From positions 1,232,478-1,296,477 of the forward strand of contig NMRA01000043.1 in assembly GCA_002633005.1 (NCBI GenBank): DNA of 64,000 bases, written 5' to 3'. This DNA comes from Phoronis australis (Eukaryota > Phoronida > Phoronidae). The translations under genes and the position numbers were made by a program. This document shows, one piece after another, positions 23,906 to 35,900 of this stretch (positions within the stretch are counted from its first letter, which is position 1; the number at the start of each line of letters is the position of its first letter). The notes beneath the pieces were generated by a model, which made no database searches, had not been told where the DNA came from, and was given only the letters and a program-made list of their open reading frames with translations.

Positions 23906-26900
23906 ATGTCCTGGTTTGTGAGAGCGTTAATTAGGTAAACTATTCATATGCTCACTGTGTGCATAAACGACACAGGGACTGTCTTCTTAGTCATGTTTCG
24001 TGTCTGGTGGCTGGACTGGCTTGAGTTTGGTCAATGGGAGGCACAGGTAAAGAGTGGAACTAGTAAGGGCTACGCCTTTACGGGACCTTGGAAACAACAT
24101 TGTTTTCCTAGCTGGGACTACCGAGGAATTGCAACGTGGGTTTGGTAACTGCTGATCCGGATCTGTACTTAATTAATGTGGGTTATTTCTGGAAGTACTT
24201 TTAAATCTTGAATCAACGTTCTCCATCAAGACGAAATTATATCGCCGTAAAAGGATACTAAGCCTGGTTTTGGCATATTTTAATATGTTAATATATCTGT
24301 TACAACGGATACCAAAAACAATTTTCTCATCCAGTTCTCTGAAGTAAAATAATGCTCTGTAATAATGCAACAGCTGTATAAAGTTTGGAGGAAAACTCCT
24401 TCCAAAGTCTGCTAAATGGGCAAACGTGACCAATGCTGTTAGCGAATTACTTTTAGCAGATTACATGGCAACTGTGTGAAAAGACCACCTACCAAGGATC
24501 ATAATGTCCAATCTGTGACATAGGGAGTATGAGTTTTTAGTTAATTCTTGTCTTGAACTTGGAAGATTGACACCAATGGTGTATCAATAGGTGACAGAAC
24601 GAGGATTGGTTGAAACAGGGTTTAGTATTCTTTTAACATAACAATTTGTTCATTACAGACCTTCGCACGCTTGTCGTATTAACAGTTTCATTCACCGCTC
24701 CTCCCTGGGATCACTGCATTTAACACATGGGAGTAACTACAATGTCACCGGTGCACAGAAGTTCTCCACCTTAAACTCTGGTACAAGAACATACTTGTCC
24801 AACAAACGACTCGTCAAAGGTCTCCCTGTACTACAGGGTGCAACAGTAGACACTGTGTTACGCGGGGTGCAAGGACGAAACATGAGCTCTATAATACGAG
24901 CTGCCTCAGGATTGCTACGTCTTCGTAATCTGTTCTTTGCTGGTGCTGTTGGCGGTGGTGTAGCTGCGCACAGTGTGAGTTGATGTTGAGTGTATCAAGG
25001 TGACAGACGCAAAGCTTCAATACTTAACGCATACTTTATTGTGTTTAGGAAACAGACGCATTTTTCAGTGCTGATCTGTTTTTAAATAGATTAAATTTCA
25101 AAACATTTGGTCAAAGATTATTTCAACACTGAAAGCTGTGGAATCTTGTGAATCCGAAAATACTTAAAGCACAAATTTTTGGATTTATAAAGAAGTAGGT
25201 TGTGGTATGGTGATCAGAGTTAGGTGGCCCAGTTTGAACAACAATAAAACAATTACTTGAATTGATATTCCATGCATTCCACCAATATCATACCTAATTC
25301 AGTGTAAATTAGAGATTACAACAAATCCTATCAGTAGCGAAGTTTAATTTTTCCTTTTGGTGAAGCAATTATCTGCCAGTGGGTACATATATCTGGTCAT
25401 CTTTGGGTAGATGAGGTGGGTCATGAAGATGGGGTCAACTGAATATGGTCCAAAAAGAGGGTTATTCAGTGCTAAAAGCAAGAGGTTTTCGCGTGAGGTG
25501 TTCCGAGTATGATTATATGTTAACTTACTCTTTGGAGTATTTGGGGAATCAGTATGCAAGTGGTCGGTGCTTCTGTTTAGAGCACTCTCAAGGCTTCGAT
25601 TTGGTGACCTGCAGCTGGCCTGTGACCTCAAAATTTGCCGTAGTTTTCAGGGTTGCAGCCAAGTCAGAAGTGGTCATTAAAACAAAATTTGTTTCTGCAA
25701 CCTTCTGCCAAATTTCATAGCTATTCGATTGAATAATTACTGTGTTTAGTAAACTGCCAACATGTTTGACCTTACTGTGCAATTAGTTCAGTTTTCTGTT
25801 TATAGAAGTACGAGTCATGGAGGGACAAGTTACCAGATTTTACCTGGCTCAAAGAAAGTGCTCCTGAAGCTGTCCACTTTCTTGACCGTATGGGAACCAA
25901 GTTTGCTGATGCTAAAGATAGATGGGCTGTTAGACGAATGGTATGTTCTTACAGGGGTGTTGAGCTGTTCTGATTCAGCAGTTCTCAGTTCCATGTCTTT
26001 ATTTAATGGAATTGATGTGTCGTTGATTGACTCTCCCGCACACAGTCATCACTGTGCTGTGACCAAGAATCTTCTGAAACTAACTGTTTTATTATAAGTT
26101 ATTAGCTCATATTTCGGAGTCAATAATTCTCCATGTATAGTGACCACTCATACTTTCATACTGACCTCTGCTATGGTAATATTATTTTAATTTCTTATAA
26201 ATTTTTTTGTGAAGTAATGCAGATCTCGTCATGATTCGGTGCCAGGAATTTCTTGTTCACAAGTTATTTCATTACCACTATACTGCCAGCATATCACCGA
26301 ACTCGAAAGTCTGTTTATGTCGTACGGATTCTGACGTCACATTTGTTTATAAATAACCATAAAATCTAAACCACCAGATGAATGTAAACCCGCATCATAG
26401 CATCACAGGTCTCACCATCACGCTGTTGTATAAAAGATGTGTTTTTTGAAAGACTAAAATGTTTACTGACTTTCATTACATGTCATTTGCTCTTTACCTC
26501 AATCATCACATTTTTGGCGTCTGAAAACCAACATTCTCATAATGACCTTGGTAAAAGTCATCTATCGTATAGTAACGTGCGCAGTTGTCTGAAAATTGAA
26601 ATGTTTTTGTTTTGACAATATTTTGTGTTTTTTGTAGCTTCCCGCTGTGTCTAACTTAATATGTAAGACAATGTGTAGTTAATTTTGTAACTTTTTGTCT
26701 TTACATCAGGAATGGAAAGAACGTCGACGATCAAGATATGAAGCTATGAGTGAATGGCTGTCTGACAAGCGCTACAATATCGGGAATAAATTGGACGATA
26801 TTGTAACTCCTGTGAAAGAGGGTAAAAATCAAATAATCTGGTTTTACAATTAAGTGTATTCTATGTCCTGAATGTGGTTACTGCACTATATAATAGTTTA

Positions 26901-29900
26901 GACAACAGCTCATCAAGATGATATCATTGTATTATGTTTCAAGTTATTTTCATTGAGTCCACAACATTATCTGACTCCTTGTTGTCACGACCCTCTGCGC
27001 TCATTGTTTTCATAATCCAAACAGGACTGGGATTTGAAATGTACTATTTAAATCTTCATCGCAAATAATGATGGGGTTTTGTGTCAAAAATAAACAAAAC
27101 TATACATGATTCGAAAAGTGAAAGACTAATTACATAAGTAAAACTATTAGTTTTCTCACATGTTGGTCACATCATGTGACCTATATTTAGGTCTGAAAAG
27201 TCTGTGCCCCGACAGGGGACCGAACCTGGGACTTTCTGCTAATTGTGCAGCGCTCCAGTCCACTGAGGTGTCGAGACCACTGGTTGATTACAGAAATCCA
27301 AACACACTTAACAGAAAACATCTTACCCAAAGTTAGGAATGCAACTCGTAATTCTTGTATGATTTCAACACGCTGATTTATCATGACACAGTGAATGACA
27401 TTGTTTTTTCATTCAAGACATAATACTGTACACGGATTTGCATGCAAAAAACAGGTGATTAGAAGAAATGTATTAAACCTTATAATCATTTTACATGACT
27501 CGGGATGTCATTAAATTTTAAACTTTTGTTCGTAGCTGATTGTTGTTCAACTGATACTTTTTGTCTTAAAGCCACACTGCTAGTTTTGTGTCTTGTTCTT
27601 TATTGTTTGTCCACCGAGAGTTTGACTTTGCCCACAGTGCAGTGTATGAATGTGTTTGCTCTCGTTTTAACAGGGTTTCCTGACGTGGTAACAATGAGCG
27701 GAGTGACAGGTGTGTAGAATTCAAGCTGTATTCGAACAACACTTAAGGACAGTTTTGAAACTGACAACTAGTTTTGTTAAAGACTTTTTGGTATTCAGAT
27801 TTGTTCACAATGGGGCAAAACCATGTATTCACTTTCTAGACATAACTAAGTTAAAACTGGCTTTTTTGTTTCATTTTATTTTCTTATTGTTTATTATTGT
27901 TATTTGTTGTCATGGCCTATTTTATGCCAATTTGCTTGCTGTTTATACTATTTTAACTTCATATAACATAATGATTATAACTACACACAGGCTCCCTCTG
28001 GTGAATGACCAGTAAACCTGTCATAAAACACAGCTTGCATTCTGCACACATTGTTGTATGTATGGATGGATGGCTGATGTGTTCATTGCCTGCAACCGCT
28101 TGATATTTAAAGCCCAAAATTCCTAAATGTTGTAGCAGTTATGCCATCTGTTGCCCAGACGGGGAACAACCACAAACCTACATGTGTTTGATTTTGGTTC
28201 ATAACTGTTGTCTATTCTGGCTTAGTTGGTAATAAAATACTGATAAGCTTTTCTGAAGCCTTAAATCACTAGACAGTGGTAGGGGGCACGCTGAGACCTG
28301 TAAATAACAAAAGATGGGCAATTAAAATGTATTTTTTCTAACATCAAGCATTGCCTTGAATAGGTGTTTAGTATTAACTAAGTGGTGTACCCATTTAAAC
28401 AAAATGTAAATTATCGGAGTTAGTTGGATGCCAGTTAGGGTCGTGGGTTAATGGTCCTTTGATAGCCTGAAATGGAACAATTGGGTGTCATCAAACTGTT
28501 GCAACACTGAGCCACTGCATCCTCTGGTTCTGTACTTCAGGTTATGAATCTTCAAGAAACAAGCTGTCCAAGTCACCGATGTTAGCTGTTCCTGTCAGTC
28601 AAAAGAGCAGTTCAAGTGATGAACAGCCACAAACCAAGCGTGTAAGTCAACACAGAAGTTAAGAGTTTCAAATTGTAAATGTTTCCCTTAGTGTCTATGC
28701 GCTGTAGCCATTCTATGATTCTTCATACTTGACTAGTTTTGCCAACCATAGCCTTTTCCTGAGTATTTTTTTATGGTGTCTGTGTACAGATGAGTCAACA
28801 AGAGAGACTAGAGCAGGTGCAACAGGAGATGATGAAGGTTCAGGTGCGCTATCAGAAGGAGGTGGAGAGGCTGGAGAAAGAGAACAGAGAGCTGAGGAAA
28901 CAAGTGTTACTTAGAGGAGTGCGTCAGACAGGCAAGAGAGCACGCACCATGCAGGTGAGTTGAGGTTACGTTAATAAGTTGAGAAAATGGGTGTTACTGA
29001 GAATGGGAGCGTCAGATGGGCAAGAGGGTGCCCATTATGCAGGTGAGTTTAGGTTACGCCAATGGGCTGAGGATACAGGTGTTGCTGAGAAGTGGGCATC
29101 AGCCAGGAAAAGGGTATACCCCATGCAGGTGAGTTGAGGTTATAGACTGAGGAAACAAGTGTTACTGAGAGGGGGCTAAAGACAGGATAGAGGGCACGCA
29201 CTAGGCAGGTGAGTTGAGGTTACATTAGGGCCGAGGAAACAGGTGTTACTGAGAGGGTAGTGTCAGATGTGTAAGAGAGCACCTGAATAGTGACTTTTGT
29301 GGCTTAACTTCTTGAGATGTACTATGTTACTACATTACAGGAAATCACCAGAAACTTTCCTGATCAGCTTTCTTGTTTTTATTGTCAGACATGTCTAGCC
29401 TTGGTGATGTTAATAATGTCAAAATCTTGCTATCGTCAAGTTTGAGTCCACTTAGTAGTAAGCACGCTGTGATTGTCTTTCAGAAGTCTTTGATAGACAT
29501 GTACTCTGAAGCCCTTGATGAGTTGGCTGATTATGACTCCAGTTACAACACGCAGGACCATTTACCAAGGGTATGTACTTTTGTAACTGGTGTGTGAAAA
29601 GTCTTGCATCGAAAGAGTTTGGAAATTGAGCATGCATTAAATATTCTGTTGATGAAATATAGTCTTCATTGAAAGTGACCTATTTATACCAAACCCTCTT
29701 TTTGCCCAGACAACAGCACGTAGCCAGTTTGAGGTTGGGTGCCTCAGTTCTAGTTATAACAAAAGTATATAATATTAACTAATAGATATGTAAGGCAATA
29801 AAGTGCAGCTGGAAAGGGAAAATGGGAGCGGGGGAAGGACTTTCACGTGCCATTCCCACACACACACTCACGCCGTGTGGAAATGATGTCTGAAAAAATT

Positions 29901-32900
29901 AGGTTTATATAAAATTATAAATAACAGTATTATTACGTACAAACATAACTACATATAAAAATAATAATAATAATAGTACAACTTATTTCTAGAATACTAA
30001 TTAAAAGCATGCGTGCAGACCTCTCCATTTATCCAAACACTTAATGTTTGTGAGCAGTGCTTGATTGAGGTTTCAGTCGTTGACAAATTTCCCTCCCCCC
30101 TGTATCAGGTTGTTGTGATTGGAGACCAGAGCTCTGGCAAGACGAGTGTTCTAGAGATGATAGCTCAGGCGAGGATATTCCCACGTGGCTCTGGTGAGAT
30201 GATGACTCGGTCACCAGTCAAGGTCACTCTGTCTGAAGGTCCATACCATGTGGCTCAGTTCAAGGACAGCACGCGAGAATTTGATCTCACTAAAGAGTCT
30301 GAGGTAGAGTGGCTGCAAATGCACTCTCAGGATTAACAATACACGCCAATATATTGAGCATAGTAACCTGAAATTCGAATATCTAGATTGATGGGGAAAT
30401 GATTTTTTTGTGTGTTTAGTTTTGACGTGTACTGTACCTTTGCCTGCCCACCTCGGTGCGTTAGGATCCGCATTGCTCTTTGTTTAAGTTACGGAATACA
30501 CACATTTTCTCATGTGTCCGTTAGTTGATAGTGGCAGTTGGCCAGCGTTAAGACATACTGTTGACGATGCACTGTTCAGAGCCACATATCAATATTCTAC
30601 ATCGTTCTTGTATCTGTATCTCTAGTTATCATGATACCATTGCACCACCATAGTCTCATATCAATACTCTACGTTGTTCTTGTTTCTTTATATCACTGGT
30701 TATCGTGATACCATTGCACGCCATCATCCTTCTTCTTTTCACTCAGTTTACCAAATGTCTATCTCTAATATACTTATGTTTGTCTGTTTCATTTTAGCTT
30801 GAAGCCCTTCGTCGAGAGGTTGAGCTACGAATGAAGTCGAGTGTGCAACAAGGCCAGACAATAAGCACTGACGTTTGTATCTACTTATTGCTTCCTTTCA
30901 TCTCCAGTTGTGTATACTCTCTCCCTATTACCAATCCCAACTGTACTGAAACTGTCTCACCATGGGCTGGGCATAACTCCATATGCATTAACCACAGTCT
31001 AACGAATGTATTGTTTAGTCAAGATTGAAAACTGTGGCTTGTAACTTGAGTTACATCTGTTCTTCATAAGATGCATTCCATTTGAGATTGGTCAGCTATT
31101 GATTGTTTTATTCAGTTGTAACAAAGTGACAGTATTGATGAACAATATTAGTCATACTGTTAATGTCAGTAGACTCCTATTCACTAACCATGCCAACACA
31201 CAGTTGTAAGATATTGTTAATCATGGATGTCACTTATTTACTAACCATCCTGCTCATATTTCTATGTTATTACAGACTATTTCTATGACAGTCAAAGGCC
31301 CTGGTCTCCACAGAATGGTGCTAGTGGATTTACCAGGCATTATATCTGTGAGTATCTCAGAATTAATAGGAGTTCTTGCGCAAGCTGCTGTTTGTAGTGA
31401 GAGGGTACAATTAGCTTGTGTTATGTAATAGATTTGAATGGTAGTAATTTGATTGTACTGTAGTTGTTAGTGCAGATTGAACTGTTAACATTGATTGAGA
31501 AGGAGAGTGTGGTCCACAACAGTTACAAAGTTTGCGTTAGTCAATTCATGTACAGGCATGCTTTAGATAGTGGTTCCCAATTTGTGCTTGTCTATTCTAG
31601 ACAACGGTTCACAATTTTGTTGTGTATTTTCAGACAGAGACTGTGGGCATGGCTTCAGATACGCGGGAATCCATAAAGAGGCTCGTCAAACAATACATGG
31701 AGAATCCCAACGCCATAATCCTCTGTATTCAGGGTAGGCTGTGGTTATACAGTTTCACTGCTGAATTTCTAAGTTACTTGTGTTATCGCACAAAGAGGAA
31801 GCAGTTTAGCCTGCTGAGACAAGTGTCGGCTTTCTTTACTGAAGGTCATGGGTTCGAGCCCACTGAAGCGCACTATTAGACCCTTGAGTTAGGTCTCTAG
31901 CTGCTCGGCTTGGTTTTAACTATATATTGATAACGCATAAAAATGGTTTCCGGTGATCAGTGCAATGGGCCCACGTCTGGCACAACGTGCGCCAGACCGC
32001 CTGCTGTTAATTTTTTATTGCTTAGCTCAAGGAATTGGTTATAGTGCACTCACTCCTGCAGTGGCCTCTATATCTTTATCTGACCGATGTATGCGACCAG
32101 CTTAATGTGATGAATGTCATGATTACGTGTGTCTGGCAGTTACAAAGTGGTTCCCTCTAGAGCTCACAACCTGTTGTTTGGGAAATATCATTGTGTGTGT
32201 GGACCATGTAAGATACTAGTTCTTTTATTGTTTTATCTCTTCTCTAACTGGTATGTTTGATCTTTTATAATTATTTGTTGGCACTTGATAACTAACTAAG
32301 TTTCAATTACCTTTAATACCAACCTCCAAATTATTGTCATCTGGAAGTGAAGTATGCCTGTGATGAATGTGGAACACTGGTCTCTTAACTTTACATCACT
32401 GCACTTACTACACGCTGTTGACATGATTACCCATCCTGCTTTGCAGATGGTTCATTGGATGCTGAGCGAAGTAATGTGACTGATATTGTCAGCTCCATGG
32501 ACCAGCAGGGCAAGAGGACTATATTTGTACTCACTAAAGTGGATCTGGCTGAGAAAACACTGTGCAATCCTGACAGAGTAAGAGTTGTACAATCATCAGT
32601 TTTCATGATCACGCGTGTCTCACTGCTTGTAAATCCGTCTGTTTTCGGTCCACATTTAACATAAAATTTGTTGAAAAGAGCTTTGCTAAGCAGTGTAAAG
32701 CTGTTGATGTATTCTGCTGTGCTGTTACAATCACGCACATGTAGTGGTTCCAAGCAGGCGAGAAATAATGCATAATCTTGTTATTCCATGATGGAGTTGG
32801 CTTTGTGGTGTAAATAGCCTTTCTCATACTATGGTCTGATATTCAACACCTGGCCGTTGTAGATCAAACAGATTCTGGAAGGTCGACTGTTTCCCATGAA

Positions 32901-35900
32901 GGCCCTGGGATACTTCGCTGTGGTTACCGGCCGTGGTAACACTAACGACAGTATACAGAGTATCAAGGAGTATGAAGAAATGTTCTTCAGGGAGTCACAG
33001 TTCTTCAAGTGAGTATTCTCGACTGCTTAACAGTCCTGTTATTAAGTCTAGCTGATTATACCAGGGAGTCACAGCTCTCTAAGTGAGTAGTCAATACATG
33101 CAGTGCACTTGCTCTCAACTTGTTCATTGTCTAGGTTAGAGAGGATTTCTGTATCATTCTATAACATGGCGTTGTAGTCATTTAGAGATGAGGAAAATGG
33201 TTTTAAAAATAAGAATTGAACACCATGGTGTAAGTCACACCATACCATGTCCACAATTCTTGCCTTGATTTAAAACTACCAGATCCGTTTCTAAATATTA
33301 TTGTTATTCTTTCTCAACAGGACAATGTCCTTACACTAACTCATTAATAACTTTTATCCTTTCCTTAAGGGACGGAGTCCTTAAACCAACTCAGATGACA
33401 ACACAAAATCTCAGCATGGCTGTCTCCGACCGATTCTGGAAAATGGTGCGTGAGTCTGTTGAACAACAAGCCGATGCATTTAAAGGTGAGTTTCATGACA
33501 TATGTTGCTGAGTTAAGTGTATGTTATAAATGTAAATTGCTGAGTTAAAGGGATGTTGCCGAGTTATTAAGTGAATATTGCTGAGTCACATGTAATGTTG
33601 CTAGGTTACATGTATGTTGCTAGGTTACATGTATGTCATCACGTTTCATGTATGTTGCTGAGTTCTCTGTTGTTATTCTTTGTGACTGTGCACTTTAGTG
33701 CAAAAATGTATTTATAAACTAGGTTACTTACCTTGAGTAATAGTGGTATAATTTTTTCCACTTGTCTGAGTTAAAAAAGGAAATTTTAATTTTCAAAAAT
33801 TGTCTTCCTGTGAACACTCACAAAAGGTTTCTTAAATCTTTTGCTTGCTATTTGTAGTAGCAGAATGAGTGCAAATAAGTCATCCCCTTCTCATAACAAA
33901 TGGAGCATATTTTAGATTTTATTTTGTATTGTGTGTTGCCTGGGTCAGAAAGTGTGAACATGGTGGTTGCTAGGTAACATAATACACTCTGACTGTAACA
34001 TTTTATTTTGTCAGTGAACTTGTTTTCAACTACACAATCATGTGCACTGTGTTACTTTCACTGTGAAAATATCTCATTCTGTTTATTCTAGCAACGAGGT
34101 TCAACTTGGAAACGGAATGGAAGAACACATACCCTACCCAGAGAGAGCTTGACAGGGTATGATATGGCCACTCATTATTCATTCTAGTACCTAGTGTTTA
34201 CAGTTTGTGGTTAATACTGTTCTGAAGTTAGTTGCTAATCGTCATGCCAACTTGACTCTTCTGATGAATGTCCTGGGCAGAATGCACTTTGTTTAGCTAT
34301 GGATTGTGCAAAATGTCTTGCAATCTTGTAAGCATGCTTTGTCATTTGGAACTGCAAACGTTTGGTCTTCATTCTTTGTCCTATCTTATACCAGCTTGTA
34401 CTTATACTACCTTTCTCATACTTATGTAGGTCGCATGTCATGTGTAGGTGGCATGTCATATGTAGGTCGCATGTCATATGTAGGTCCCTTGTCATATGTA
34501 GGTCGCATGTCATATGTAGGTTGCTTGTCGTATGTAGGTCGCATGTCATATGTAGGTTGCATGTCATATGTAGGTCGCATGTCATATGTAGGTCGCATGT
34601 CATATGTAGGTCGCATGTCATATGTNGAGGACTATATTTGTACTCACTAAAGTGGATCTGGCTGAGAAAACACTGTGCAATCCTGACAGAGTAAGAGTTG
34701 TACAATCATCAGTTTTCATGATCACGCATGTCTCACTGCTTATAAATCCGTCTGTTTTCGGTCCACATTTAACATAAAATTTGTTGAAAAGAGCTTTGCT
34801 AAGCAGTGTAAAGCTGTTGATGTATTCTGCTGTGCTGTTACAATCACGCACATGTAGTGGTTCCAAGCAGGTGAGAAATAATGCATAATCTTGTTATTCC
34901 ATGATGGAGTTGGCTTTGTGGTGTAAATAGCCTTTCTCATACTATGGTCTGATATTCAACACCTGGCCGTTGTAGATCAAACAGATTCTGGAAGGTCGAC
35001 TTTTTCCCATGAAGGCCCTGGGATACTTCGCCGTGGTTACCGGCCGTGGTAACACTAACGACAGTATACAGAGTATCAAGGAGTATGAAGAAATGTTCTT
35101 CAGGGAGTCACAGTTTTTCAAGTGAGTATTCACGACTGCTAAACAGTCCTGCTATTAGGTCTAGCTGATTATACCAGGGAGTCACAGCTTTCTAAGTGAG
35201 TAGTCAATACATGTAGTGCTCTTGCTCTCACCTTGTTCGTTGTCTAGGTTAGAGAGGATCTCTGTATCATGGCTATGTAGTCATTTAGAGATGAGGAAAA
35301 ATGGTTTTAAAAATAAGAAGTGAACACCATGATGTTAATCCATAACATGTCCATAAAATAATTCTTGCCTTGATTTAAAACTACCAGATCTGTTTCAAAA
35401 TAGTTATCCTTTCTCAAGAGGACAGTATTCTTACGCCAACTCATTGATAACTTGTATCATTTCCTTAAGGGACGGAGTCCTTAAACCAACTCAGATGACA
35501 ACACAAAATCTCAGCATGGCTGTCTCCGACCGATTCTGGAAAATGGTGCGTGAGTCTGTTGAACAACAAGCCGATGCATTTAAAGGTGAGTTACATGACA
35601 TATGTTGCTGAGTTAAGTGTATGTTATAAATGTAAATTGCTGAGTTAAAGGGATGTTGCCAAGTTATTAAGTGTATATTGCTGAGTCACATGTAATGTTG
35701 CTAGGTTACATGTATGTCATCAAGTTTCATGTATGTTGCTGAGTTCTCTGTTGTTAATCTTCGTGACGGTGCACTTTAGTGCAAAAACTTATTTATTAAC
35801 TAGGTTATACTTACCTTGAGTAATAGTGGTATAATTTTTTTCACTTGTTTGAGTTAAAAAAGGAAATTTTAATTTTCAAAAATTGTCTTCCTGTGGACAC

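Larger units (their letters stand above)
32514..34625. repeat. First copy of 2.1-kb OPA1 segment (exon 13 end to intron 16)
   Basis: Repeated at 34627-36600 after a single 'n' (34626). Exons 14, 15 and 16 are present in both. All exon differences I see are synonymous (CTG/CTT, GCT/GCC, TTC/TTT, ACG/ACT, GAG/GAA); introns differ by SNPs and small indels. This copy ends inside the 18-bp array at 34425-34625. Confidence 0.85.

Noticed and set aside
23978-24145. Open frame just after OPA1 exon 1 as a coding extension
   Set aside because: Exon 1 ends at 23934 with GTAAAC and joins exon 2 in phase at 24659; the intervening frame has no OPA1 similarity.
31790-31890. tRNA-SINE-like patch with GGGTTCGAGCCC
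   Set aside because: The box-B-like motif is good but the upstream box A and arms do not fold convincingly, and no second copy was found.
34425-34625. Regular direct repeats resembling a CRISPR array
   Set aside because: Units are contiguous 18-mers without spacers, inside an intron of an animal gene; a minisatellite.
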